This document shows, one piece after another, positions 1 through 5,946 of a stretch of DNA of 7,699 nt. Origin of the DNA: Bradyrhizobium sp. (GTDB lineage: Bacteria; Pseudomonadota; Alphaproteobacteria; Rhizobiales; Xanthobacteraceae); assembly GCA_028290305.1 (NCBI GenBank), contig JAQGKC010000183.1, positions 1-7,699 on the forward strand, given 5' to 3'. The notes beneath the pieces were generated by a model, which searched no databases, was not told the origin of the DNA, and saw only the letters and a list, made by a program, of their open reading frames with translations. Within the stretch, counting starts at the first letter, position 1, and each line of letters starts with the position of its first letter. The position numbers were made by a program, and so were the translations under genes.

Positions 1-101
1 TCGATCGCCCGGACCGGATTGTCCTCGCCTAAATAGTCATCCAGCCGCTCGGGAAATAACGTGCTCTGACTGCGGTCATCGCCAACGACAAAGCGCGTCA
101 T
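1..101 (-). CDS. IS1182-family transposase, N-terminal fragment cut by window edge
   Basis: The minus strand opens with an ATG at 101 and reads without a stop to the window edge, giving about 33 residues. It begins MTRFVVGDDRSQSTLFPERL and continues with DDYLGEDNPVRAI. The pattern of an acidic-Arg-x-Gln segment, LFPERLDDY and EDNPVRAID is typical of the start of IS1182-type (IS5/IS1182 group) DDE transposases. These enzymes cut and paste their own insertion sequence. A clear GGAGG Shine-Dalgarno (107-111) lies 5 nt upstream of the ATG, so the start is well supported. The DDE catalytic residues lie beyond the window, so whether the enzyme is intact is unknown. The outer end of the insertion sequence should lie between about 110 and 350, but I could not locate its terminal inverted repeat. 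Confidence 0.8.
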   Translation of the reverse strand, partial: MTRFVVGDDRSQSTLFPERLDDYLGEDNPVRAI

Positions 102-106
102 CGAAT

Positions 107-111
107 CCTCC
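107..111 (-). promoter_or_regulatory. Shine-Dalgarno of the transposase
   Basis: On the minus strand this is GGAGG, 5 nt before the ATG at 101. It fixes the start of the transposase reading frame. Confidence 0.75.
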
Positions 112-354
112 GCCAAATCACAGGAGAATCATATCATTGACCGTCGTTTTCACACAGCCTGGCTCATTCGCGTCAATGCTGACCCGCCGGCGATCACTTG
201 CGGTTTACGTAAATAAACAGACATCGGCATATATACCAAGGGTGCTAAAAGGCGATCCAACCCCCTGTCGCAAACTGCCTACTCGATCACCCCATCGGCG
301 CGGAGCAGGTCCGCGCCGCGTGCGTCGTGAAGTGACACTGGTGAGGTGTGCTTA
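112..354. other. Non-coding stretch: transposase upstream region and probable IS end
   Basis: No convincing gene is seen here. The short open frames on both strands are Arg/Pro/Ser-rich and lack supporting start signals. The stretch holds an AT-richer patch with a 10-bp self-complementary TTTACGTAAA (204-213) and a perfect 8-bp hairpin (297-317). The transposase promoter and the terminal repeat of its insertion sequence are expected in this interval, but I cannot place either with confidence. Confidence 0.5.
297..317. repeat. Perfect 8-bp inverted repeat with 5-nt loop
   Basis: GGCGCGGA (297-304) and TCCGCGCC (310-317) are exact reverse complements around a GCAGG loop. The stem is very GC-rich. 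No run of T follows on either strand, so it is not a classical intrinsic terminator. It could be a hairpin at or near the insertion-sequence end, or chance in GC-rich DNA. Confidence 0.5.
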
Positions 355-666
355 ATGCGGACCTGACCAGAGAACATTGAATATTTCGAAATCGCCGAGC
401 TTCCTGGCGTGCGGCATTTCCGCTGTGAGCGCATGTTGGCGAGCCTATCGACGAGCGCGTGTGCGAACAATTGGCGCCTCGCGAACGACCAGAAAGACCC
501 GCGACGGGAGCGCTGCCATGGCTGTCCCATCGGCGCGCTGCATGCTGGCGAAAGCGACCTTAATCTGTCCCCGTGGCGCGGGGCGCTGATCTGCGCACGG
601 TGCCATAAGCGGGCGAGACGGGTAACAACTTGTCGCTTTAGCCGTTGTCGACGAGTTCAGAGCTGA
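355..666 (+). pseudogene. Small cysteine-rich (zinc-ribbon-like) protein, apparently broken near its start
   Basis: The frame reads ATG-CGG-ACC-TGA at 355-366 and then stays open to a stop at 664-666. After the early stop it reads PENIEYFEIAELPGVRHF and continues through several cysteine motifs: RCHGCPIGALHAGE, ICARCHKRA and a last pair of cysteines four residues apart. Counting from the GTG at 409, cysteines fall at residues 6, 18, 36, 39, 62, 65, 75 and 80, so there are two clean CxxC pairs. Paired CxxC motifs suggest zinc binding, and small proteins of this look occur in proteobacterial mobile elements, though that recollection is not a database result. A Shine-Dalgarno-like GAGGTG precedes the ATG at 355, which suggests the TGA is a nonsense mutation. 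Alternatively a shorter protein could start at the GTG at 409. The C-terminus also looks degenerate. Confidence 0.45.
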
Positions 667-668
667 AC
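655..668. repeat. Palindrome spanning two convergent stop codons
   Basis: GTTCAG (655-660) and CTGAAC (663-668) form a 6-bp inverted repeat with a 2-nt centre. The left arm holds the minus-strand stop of the nuclease-like gene (657-659) and the right arm holds the plus-strand stop of the cysteine-rich frame (664-666). The arms are short and no T-tract follows, so bidirectional termination is only a possibility. Confidence 0.4.
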
Positions 669-1055
669 AGACAGCTGCCAATTCATAGACTTCGTCCGGG
701 AGATGATTTCCGGCACGGACGTGATCAGTAGCTCTCCGGTCAAATTGTTGAACAGGGCAACTCGGTGGCGGGAGCCGAGCTGTTCGGCGGCAGCAATCTC
801 GCTTTCGGTAAGGGCGAAAAAGAACCCTTTGAACCCCAACTGCACGCGCGCCTGATTGGCGGTCTTGATCTCGATGAACGTGATTTCGGGAAGATGAGTG
901 CGCAGTTGGCTACGATCTGAGATATCGAACGGTACGGGTAGAGCAAGCGCATCGAAGCTGGAGGCCCTGATGGCGATGCCGGTTGCGGCCAACTCCTCGA
1001 TCAGGATGCGAAGGGTTTCCCCCTTTGGACGGGGCACCCAAAGCTCCATTGCCAA
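657..1055 (-). CDS. Small PD-(D/E)XK nuclease-like protein (DUF3883-like fold)
   Basis: The gene encodes 132 residues from a TTG start at 1055, or 130 from the ATG at 1049. Both starts lie in the same frame and no strong Shine-Dalgarno separates them. The centre reads EITFIEIKTAN (residues 57-67), where E62-I-K64 fits the (D/E)XK half of a PD-(D/E)XK nuclease core. It is followed by GFFFALTESEIAAAEQLG (75-94) and RVALFNN. This order, a strand ending in ExK and then an aromatic stretch, (L/T)xxE and a helix, resembles DUF3883/NO VEIN-type domains found in restriction and defence proteins. Such domains usually cut nucleic acid or recognise modified DNA, and which applies here is unknown. The protein is short, and an upstream acidic residue (D44 or D47) could supply the first catalytic position. 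The frame stays open upstream to a stop at 1113-1115 with no better start, so N-terminal truncation is possible. It is last in the leftward gene set, 171 bp after the membrane-protein gene. Confidence 0.6.
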   Translation of the reverse strand: MAMELWVPRPKGETLRILIEELAATGIAIRASSFDALALPVPFDISDRSQLRTHLPEITFIEIKTANQARVQLGFKGFFFALTESEIAAAEQLGSRHRVALFNNLTGELLITSVPEIISRTKSMNWQLSVQL

Positions 1056-1226
1056 TATCGCATCTTGCTCACCGGCGGCACCACTCTGGTTGGCAAGCCG
1101 GGCAAGATGGGCTCACTTCGCGACGATCACTTCCAGCGGAGTCATTCAGCAGTCCACCGTAAATCGGCTCAGCAAGCTAGGAGTTGAATTTCTTCGGCGT
1201 CCAACGCAAGGGCTCGACGAGTTCGA
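1056..1226. other. 171-bp gap between membrane-protein gene and nuclease-like gene
   Basis: Nothing recognisable is encoded here. On the minus strand there is a tiny ATG frame of ten codons (from 1145). A frame overlapping the end of the membrane-protein gene reads LIELVEPLRWTPKKFNS before stopping. Both look protein-like but match nothing I know. The gap is long for an operon, so the nuclease-like gene may have its own promoter or may have been joined here by recombination. Confidence 0.35.
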
Positions 1227-2531
1227 TCAGTAGGCGAGGAATACCATCAGGATGGCGAGGGCCGCTACAATTCCGCCCGCTATTGCAGCGACGACGAACA
1301 TCGCCTCTGCACGCTTAGCGGGATCGAGAACCATGGCCTTGTAGTCGGGATCGGGGACAAAGCGATATAGACGGGACCGCCACTTGCTGCGCATGTCCTG
1401 TTGCACACCCATAAAGATCCAGCCGCTGATGACAATGGCAGCGACGTAGACAGCGGCAACCACGGCGACTATCTGCAACGCCCAGTGAGGGGTCGTAGTG
1501 CCGATTTTTGCAGCGACGAGGCCGACGCAGGTTGCAAGCGCTGCGGCGACGGCGGTGACAACTTGGCGTGTATTGTCAGCGAGCTTCGCAGTATCATCGG
1601 CGACGGCCTTTCTGAGATCCCCCTGCGCCTTGATCGCTTCGCGCGTTAGATCCGACAAGCTCAGCTGATAAGCAAGCCTCGCACCTTCGAGCACGTTGGC
1701 GACGATGCGGGCGAACACGGCCGCCGCTCCCGCGTCGGATGGGTGGGTACGCCCGAACTCAGCGGTGAAGAGCCCGTGGCGTTGTTCGGCTTCATTTCCA
1801 TTTTCGTAAACCCAAGCTGCCGCAGCTCGAAGATCGTTGTAGCCATTGAGCTTGAGATCGTTGGCGGCTCCTCGGTGAGGTGCATCTAGCTGCGTATGGG
1901 GCGGTCCCTTGAACACGAGACCGCCGTCGTTCTTGATCTCGCCGGCTAGAGCCCTCATCAATGCTTGCGCCGACAGGTCAGCGAAGGACTGGAAGACGCG
2001 GTCGGCCCAAAGCTGCTCACTCGCCGGCGCTCGTGGCATCCAGACACGAATATCGGAAGGTACCTTCGGGGGTATATTGTGGTCCTTCACTAGCTGGCGG
2101 GGGCCCTTGGTAGAGGGAGCAGGGCTGAATATGCTTGTGGATCCCCAAGGCAGAAAGTTTGTGGACATCGTTGCAAAGGGCGTTGCAAGCGTTGCTATCT
2201 CCCAGACCACATCATCACGCTCTTCGAGTAAAAATGCTTCGAGCCCAGCCAAGGTGACCACTTGAAGGGCGACGCCTTGACTGGGCTTTCCAACCGTGAC
2301 GATAAACGGCGCATAGTCTGCGGTCAGCGTCGCCATGTCGGCGTGTTCACCAGCCCCGTCAACAATATCGAATGTCCACCCAACCGCCGCGAGCAGCGGC
2401 GGTAGATGCGCGACTTCCTTCGCCCCGAGCGCCGCAATTGTAAGCGCAGACGGCGTCTCCGTAAGCGTGGCACGCCCATTGGCGTTGAGCTCGTCAACGG
2501 CGACGGCCAGAGCTTTCAGAGAGGACAGCAT
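1227..2531 (-). CDS. Unknown protein with soluble N-terminal domain and three C-terminal membrane helices
   Basis: The protein has 434 residues from the ATG at 2531. The frame also contains ATGs at 2573 and 2609, but those would overlap the preceding gene by 80 and 116 nt, whereas 2531 overlaps by 38 nt and has a GAGAAA-like purine stretch upstream. I do not recognise the family. Using numbering from 2609, residues 30-150 are mixed alpha/beta and residues 180-310 are soluble with several Trp and Asp. Residues 319-348 are an amphipathic, charged helix that could be a coiled coil. Three hydrophobic segments follow at about 349-369, 377-400 and 436-458, joined by a basic loop (RSKWRSRLYR) after the second, and the protein ends almost at the last helix. 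No signal peptide is visible, so the N-terminal part probably lies in the cytoplasm and is anchored by the C-terminal helices. The overlap with the NA37 gene implies co-expression. In a defence setting such a protein could be a membrane-acting effector, but that is inference. Confidence 0.8.
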   Translation of the reverse strand: MLSSLKALAVAVDELNANGRATLTETPSALTIAALGAKEVAHLPPLLAAVGWTFDIVDGAGEHADMATLTADYAPFIVTVGKPSQGVALQVVTLAGLEAFLLEERDDVVWEIATLATPFATMSTNFLPWGSTSIFSPAPSTKGPRQLVKDHNIPPKVPSDIRVWMPRAPASEQLWADRVFQSFADLSAQALMRALAGEIKNDGGLVFKGPPHTQLDAPHRGAANDLKLNGYNDLRAAAAWVYENGNEAEQRHGLFTAEFGRTHPSDAGAAAVFARIVANVLEGARLAYQLSLSDLTREAIKAQGDLRKAVADDTAKLADNTRQVVTAVAAALATCVGLVAAKIGTTTPHWALQIVAVVAAVYVAAIVISGWIFMGVQQDMRSKWRSRLYRFVPDPDYKAMVLDPAKRAEAMFVVAAIAGGIVAALAILMVFLAY

Positions 2532-3546
2532 CTGTGTATTTTCTCGTGGTGACGATGAATTGCGTTGCTCCATCCGGCAAATCCATTCTCCGCACGGCTT
2601 GGCCTTCAAGGCCAGTGTTGTACTGGATCGTTACCCCTTCTTCAGTACGCACCAACCGGGTGATGGGCCTGCCCAGCTGACTCCCGTCCGGCGGGAACGA
2701 GACGCCAGCCAGACGTTTGCGCTTAATTAGGCGGTCAACGGACTTCTTCAGCGAATCTCGTATCTGATCGTCGGCCGGCTGTCCCGCTCCCACCCAAACG
2801 GCATGGTTGATGACATCATCTGTCACCATTGCGGTGTTGCGTAGAACTTCCAATGCCCGCGAGACGGCGGATGCCACCGTGCCAGAGGGAAGACGCTCTC
2901 GTTGATCTTCGAGCGTGGTCCGTACCACGTCCTTGACGGCGATGGTAAGCTCGCTGTCCGTACGGTCGCGCACTACCTGAAGATAGCGGATGAAATAATC
3001 GGTGAGCTCCGGCGCAGGCCGGCCCATCCGGTCACGCGTTGAAATGGAGGCATCCGCTGAGCCGTTTATTGCTCGCACCAGTGCCGATTTTTGGATTGCC
3101 GACTTGTCGCCAACAAATGCTTCAACGATCCGGCGAAGGCCTGCGACGCCTTCTCGCTCTACGAGTTCTAAGGCTTGACCGTAGTCGTATTTCATCAGGG
3201 CATAGAGGCGAACGCTCTCGTCATCTACGCCGAGCTCGAATACGAAAAATGCACCATCCCGCGTGCCGCCACGGTGGAAGCGGCAAAACTCCCGGGCAAG
3301 CGTTTGTGCGCCATCCTCGAAACCGACTTCACGCGTGGCAATCGCCTCAATAGTGTCGCGGGTGGTGGATATGTCATCGAAGCGATAGACACTTGCCGAG
3401 GCGATGTCGCGGATGCGATCGAGCAGGAAATCATCATGCTCAATCGTGAGTTCTGGCTCAGGTTTGAACTCATCGTCGCTCACGATGTGCAAACTCATAC
3501 GGGCGATGCGAAGGCTCGACGCCTCCGCATCGGTCAAGAAGCTCAT
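2494..3546 (-). CDS. Nucleoid-associated protein, NA37 (YejK/NdpA-like) family
   Basis: The protein has 350 residues from the ATG at 3546, close to the usual 330-350 of the family. A GGGGGGA Shine-Dalgarno lies 5 nt upstream. Family-like features appear in the right order: an N-terminal IARMSLHIV stretch (14-22), a hydrophobic strand pair GAFFVFELGVDDESVRLYAL (98-117) followed by MKYDY, IQKSALVRAI (151-160), a DRMGRPAPELTDYFIRYL segment (172-189) and a C-terminal ITRLVRTEEGVTIQYN strand region (295-310). NA37 proteins such as E. coli YejK associate with the nucleoid, but their biochemical role is poorly known. Sequence similarity judged by eye is moderate, so the call is to the family, not to an ortholog. 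The gene overlaps the membrane-protein gene downstream by 38 nt and is touched upstream by a possible leader ORF through an ATGA junction. Its place among nucleases and a membrane protein suggests a role in sensing or binding foreign DNA, which is an inference. Confidence 0.75.
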   Translation of the reverse strand: MSFLTDAEASSLRIARMSLHIVSDDEFKPEPELTIEHDDFLLDRIRDIASASVYRFDDISTTRDTIEAIATREVGFEDGAQTLAREFCRFHRGGTRDGAFFVFELGVDDESVRLYALMKYDYGQALELVEREGVAGLRRIVEAFVGDKSAIQKSALVRAINGSADASISTRDRMGRPAPELTDYFIRYLQVVRDRTDSELTIAVKDVVRTTLEDQRERLPSGTVASAVSRALEVLRNTAMVTDDVINHAVWVGAGQPADDQIRDSLKKSVDRLIKRKRLAGVSFPPDGSQLGRPITRLVRTEEGVTIQYNTGLEGQAVRRMDLPDGATQFIVTTRKYTDAVLSESSGRRR

Positions 3547-3731
3547 TGCGATCCCCCCAGCCGACAGCGAGTATCAAAATACCCGTCCAGATTGATTTCG
3601 CAACGCTCGCCGACCTTAAACCGTTTAAAGAACAAATCAAGAACAATCGTGCGCGTCGAGAAGAACCACACAACGGTTGCTTTCGAGGTTGAAGTCAACT
3701 GCCTTTTCCCGTGTCGTATCGGCCGTTGCAT
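3543..3731 (-). CDS. Possible small protein translationally coupled to the NA37 gene
   Basis: This is a 62-codon frame from an ATG at 3731 whose TGA overlaps the NA37 start codon as ATGA. That arrangement is typical of translational coupling. The product is basic at its N-terminus (MQRPIRHGKRQLTSTSK) and then reads WFFSTRTIVLDLFFKRFKVG, with a hydrophobic and aromatic stretch followed by ERCEINLDGYFDT. I recognise no family. The frame stays open upstream of the ATG to a stop at 3897-3899 but has no ATG, GTG or TTG there. No strong Shine-Dalgarno precedes 3731, while a TTG at codon 12 has AAAAGG just before it and may be the real start. It may be a genuine small partner protein, a leader peptide or chance. 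Confidence 0.35.
   Translation of the reverse strand: MQRPIRHGKRQLTSTSKATVVWFFSTRTIVLDLFFKRFKVGERCEINLDGYFDTRCRLGGSQ
3552..3558 (-). promoter_or_regulatory. Shine-Dalgarno of the NA37 gene
   Basis: On the minus strand this reads GGGGGGA, 5 nt before the ATG at 3546. It supports that start independently of the ATGA overlap with the small upstream frame. Confidence 0.5.
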
Positions 3732-3851
3732 CGGCGATCCGTGAGTTATCTGTCTGGCGGCGATATCAAGACGAAGACCGTCGATCTCACTACAAGTGCG
3801 GATGAGCTCGTCGTCGCGGCCTGCGTGACAAGCGTCAGGTGGTGCAGTTCT

Positions 3852-3889
3852 CGTTCCGACTGGCTTAAAGTCTGCGGCAGGACGGAACG
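3852..3889. repeat. Inverted repeat CGTTCCG / CGGAACG
   Basis: CGTTCCG (3852-3858) and CGGAACG (3883-3889) are exact reverse complements around 24 nt. No T-tract follows. It is next to a second repeat of similar geometry. Confidence 0.4.
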
Positions 3890-3894
3890 GAGTC

Positions 3895-3934
3895 GATTAG
3901 GGGCGATTTGAAGATCGTCATGCGGTCCCTAATC
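3895..3934. repeat. Nested inverted repeat GATTAGGG / CCCTAATC
   Basis: GATTAGGG (3895-3902) pairs exactly with CCCTAATC (3927-3934). Inside the loop CGAT (3904-3907) pairs with ATCG (3914-3917). The arrangement lies 71 bp before the start of the 624-residue gene and could be an operator or a leader hairpin. It lacks a T-tract. Confidence 0.45.
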
Positions 3935-3994
3935 CCCTTGACGTGCCCGTAAAGAAATCGAAGGTGTTGATCGGGCCTGTCGACGAATTAGACA

Positions 3995-4002
3995 GAGGGG
4001 AG
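3995..4002 (+). promoter_or_regulatory. Strong Shine-Dalgarno of the 624-residue gene
   Basis: GAGGGGAG sits just before the ATG at 4005 and fixes that start. It is the strongest ribosome-binding site among the island genes. Confidence 0.75.
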
Positions 4003-4004
4003 CT

Positions 4005-5879
4005 ATGACGGAACACCACAAGAAGCCAGCAAGTAAAGCCGATCCTGTCGCGGCCGGGGCATCTGCAACCGTCCGAGACATTGTTCGGGTTCTCTTTCAA
4101 CATGCTGCGTCTACGAGCATCGGCATTAGGGGCCACGACGTTGACCTGGACCCTATCAATTGGTCTGAGGCAGCGCGAATCATCGGTAGCTCTTCGGAAA
4201 TACTCGCCATAGATCCGGCCACATATCGAACGCTTTCCAGTTTCCTAGGCGATGCGCCGGACCGTGAAGCAGCCGAGACGATCCGCGAGGCAATGGATGG
4301 ATGGGTTCGAGAACGCTGGTCGATATTCGAAGTCGATTGGCGAAGCGAGGCGCTCAAGCTTTTCGAGGGTAACGGCTCCGGCTATCGGGCGTTCCAGGAC
4401 TTCATAGATCGATGGCCGCAGTTAGGTTCGGACCCTGAGCTTCTAGCCGATGTGATCGAAGCGTTCGGGCGAGATCCGCGCGACACGGAGGACAAAGTCG
4501 GTAGGCTTAGAGCCCTTACCGGCACAATCGCTTTGGTCAAAATCGTAATTGAAGTAATCAGTCAGCATAACGCCGGGCCCAAGGTCTCCCGCGAACTCGC
4601 TTCATTAATTGCCGAATGGGCCGGCGAGACCGTCTGGGGTAAGTTGCAGTACGTGATATGGCACACTGACGCTGCCACCTACCGCTCTCAAGTCGATCTG
4701 ACCGTGCCCGACTCGGTGAACGTCGTTGCTACTCATCTTGCACAACTTGGATTGACGACAGGATCCACACGTCCCGGATTTCGGATTTCGGATCTCTCAG
4801 CGGAAACGAGAGCTGCTTGGCGCAGATCGTTGCGGGCAGCCATCGGCACGGACTTGGAGCTTCGTGCGGCAGTCACTGAGGCTCTACTCTGGTTCGGCCA
4901 GCCACGCGACGATCGTGCCATTTTGTTCACTATTCTTGAGCTCCACCCCGACAGCCTTAACGAAGCCATGGAGTCGCTTCGCGATCATTCTTCAGAGCTC
5001 GTGCGGCTTCGGGCAAAGGCGGTCCTGGATTTAGCGAACGGAGAACCCGACGCGGCCGAGCTATTACGAATTCCACGGCGAGCAAGGGACGCCGGTGCGC
5101 CAGGAGCGCAGCAGAGCGTTACCTGGATAGGCGACCCGCGAATCGAAGGTTTGATAAAAGCGGCATTAGGAGACGCGGCGCGGGAATTCGGCGCAGAAGT
5201 GCGTAGAACGGTAGACAGCGGCGAGGAGACCCATGTCGCAATCTTGTTCGAGCGTCTCCGCAACGCTCTGCGCGAAGTCACCGCTCGTCTAGCCGCCATG
5301 GCGGCCGAGACGGACGCGAACGAACGATTGGCGCTCAAGCTCGAACATCGCATCGTGGGGAGGCACGAAGAGGGCGGCGCGGGCGTTGGCACCGACCGTT
5401 TCTCGGCAGACGTTTGTCTTATATTTGAGGCTCGCCATGCCGGAGCGCAGCCCTTCGCCCGCCGCGCATCCTTACTTCAGGCCAAGCGGCTGCATCGGCG
5501 CGGGGCAGCGCGAGATGTCGAATACTACCCAGTCGATCTTACCCAACTTGAAGACTTAGCCGGCCAGACTTTGGCGAGCTTTCTCCTGCTTGTTGGTCCT
5601 ATGAGCGAAGGAATTACCATGCCGGTGATTCCGGCTCGGCTTTTCCTCGACCTAGCGGAGGGCGGCATGCTACCGAACCATATTAGCCCTCAAGCGGCCG
5701 CGCGGATCGCGAAGAGCCTCTCCGCGTGGCTGGTGGAGGACGTCATGGGCCTTTGGACGGGGGACTGGAACAACGCGATCGTTGATCGAGCCGCCGGCAG
5801 CGAGGGCCGCGAGCCTTACCTCCTCGTCAATTTGTCCGCCGAGATCGTGCGCAAAGGCCCGGATGGATGGCTCCGGTGA
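4005..5879 (+). CDS. Uncharacterised protein with helical N-terminal region and C-terminal QxK-type nuclease-like domain
   Basis: The product has 624 residues and the start is fixed by a strong Shine-Dalgarno. Residues 1-430 are mostly helical, with repeated Leu/Ala-rich and charged helices. The stretch at about 280-345 (AVTEALLWFGQPRDDRAIL, then SELVRLRAKAVLDLA) has a HEAT-like feel, and I recognise no named domain there. From about 440 a nuclease-like core appears: KLEHRI (445-450), HEEGGAGVGTDRFSADVC (454-471), LIFEA (472-476), ASLLQAKRL (488-496), then EYYPVDLTQLEDLA (506-519). An acidic residue in a GxD/SAD segment followed by a strand ending in Q-A-K matches PD-(D/E)XK variants with a QxK third motif, seen in restriction and Cap4/DUF4297-like defence nucleases. 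Candidate catalytic residues are E447, E455 or E456, D464 or D469, Q492 and K494. No membrane segment or P-loop is seen. The ATPase-Mrr gene follows after 67 bp on the same strand, so the two are probably co-transcribed. The nuclease call is inferred from motifs only. Confidence 0.75.
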   Translation: MTEHHKKPASKADPVAAGASATVRDIVRVLFQHAASTSIGIRGHDVDLDPINWSEAARIIGSSSEILAIDPATYRTLSSFLGDAPDREAAETIREAMDGWVRERWSIFEVDWRSEALKLFEGNGSGYRAFQDFIDRWPQLGSDPELLADVIEAFGRDPRDTEDKVGRLRALTGTIALVKIVIEVISQHNAGPKVSRELASLIAEWAGETVWGKLQYVIWHTDAATYRSQVDLTVPDSVNVVATHLAQLGLTTGSTRPGFRISDLSAETRAAWRRSLRAAIGTDLELRAAVTEALLWFGQPRDDRAILFTILELHPDSLNEAMESLRDHSSELVRLRAKAVLDLANGEPDAAELLRIPRRARDAGAPGAQQSVTWIGDPRIEGLIKAALGDAAREFGAEVRRTVDSGEETHVAILFERLRNALREVTARLAAMAAETDANERLALKLEHRIVGRHEEGGAGVGTDRFSADVCLIFEARHAGAQPFARRASLLQAKRLHRRGAARDVEYYPVDLTQLEDLAGQTLASFLLLVGPMSEGITMPVIPARLFLDLAEGGMLPNHISPQAAARIAKSLSAWLVEDVMGLWTGDWNNAIVDRAAGSEGREPYLLVNLSAEIVRKGPDGWLR

Positions 5880-5935
5880 AAGCGGTCGTTTTGAAGTCTC
5901 ATCAGTCTTCTTTAGCTTCTCCGAGCATCTGCTTT

Positions 5936-5939
5936 AGGT
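5936..5939 (+). promoter_or_regulatory. Shine-Dalgarno supporting the GTG start at 5947
   Basis: AGGT with a 7-nt spacer precedes the GTG at 5947. Later in-frame ATGs at 5959 and 5980 have less convincing sites, so GTG is preferred. Confidence 0.4.
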
Positions 5940-5946
5940 CGCGATC

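Larger units (their letters stand above)
3732..4004. promoter_or_regulatory. Divergent intergenic region with paired inverted repeats
   Basis: This interval separates the two divergent gene sets and must hold their promoters. I see no convincing gene in it: a 66-codon plus-strand frame (3711-3911) and an open minus-strand frame both lack start signals. Two inverted repeats, each with a 24-nt loop, lie in the half nearest the rightward genes (3852-3889 and 3895-3934). A TTGACG at 3938-3943 resembles a -35 box but has no good -10 at the usual distance. The repeats could be operators or RNA hairpins in the leader of the rightward transcript. Confidence 0.45.

Noticed and set aside
297..317. Intrinsic terminator
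   Set aside because: The stem is perfect but no T-run follows on either strand.
898..1233. 111-codon plus-strand frame opposite the nuclease-like gene
   Set aside because: Most of it is antisense to a better-supported gene, and its product is Arg/Ser-rich with no recognisable motif or start signal.
1227..2609. Longer version of the membrane-protein gene starting at 2609
   Set aside because: It would overlap the NA37 gene by 116 nt, and the extra residues look like an out-of-frame reading of that gene. The ATG at 2531 is more likely.
2335..2730. 131-codon plus-strand frame at the junction of the NA37 and membrane-protein genes
   Set aside because: It is antisense to two supported genes, low in complexity (Ala/Ser-rich) and without motifs.
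3175..3744. 189-codon plus-strand frame opposite the NA37 gene
   Set aside because: It is long but lies antisense to the family-matched NA37 gene and its small upstream frame. It lacks a Shine-Dalgarno site and shows no domain.
3938..3966. TTGACG as a -35 promoter element for the rightward genes
   Set aside because: No acceptable -10 hexamer is found 16-18 nt downstream, so it is not listed as a promoter.
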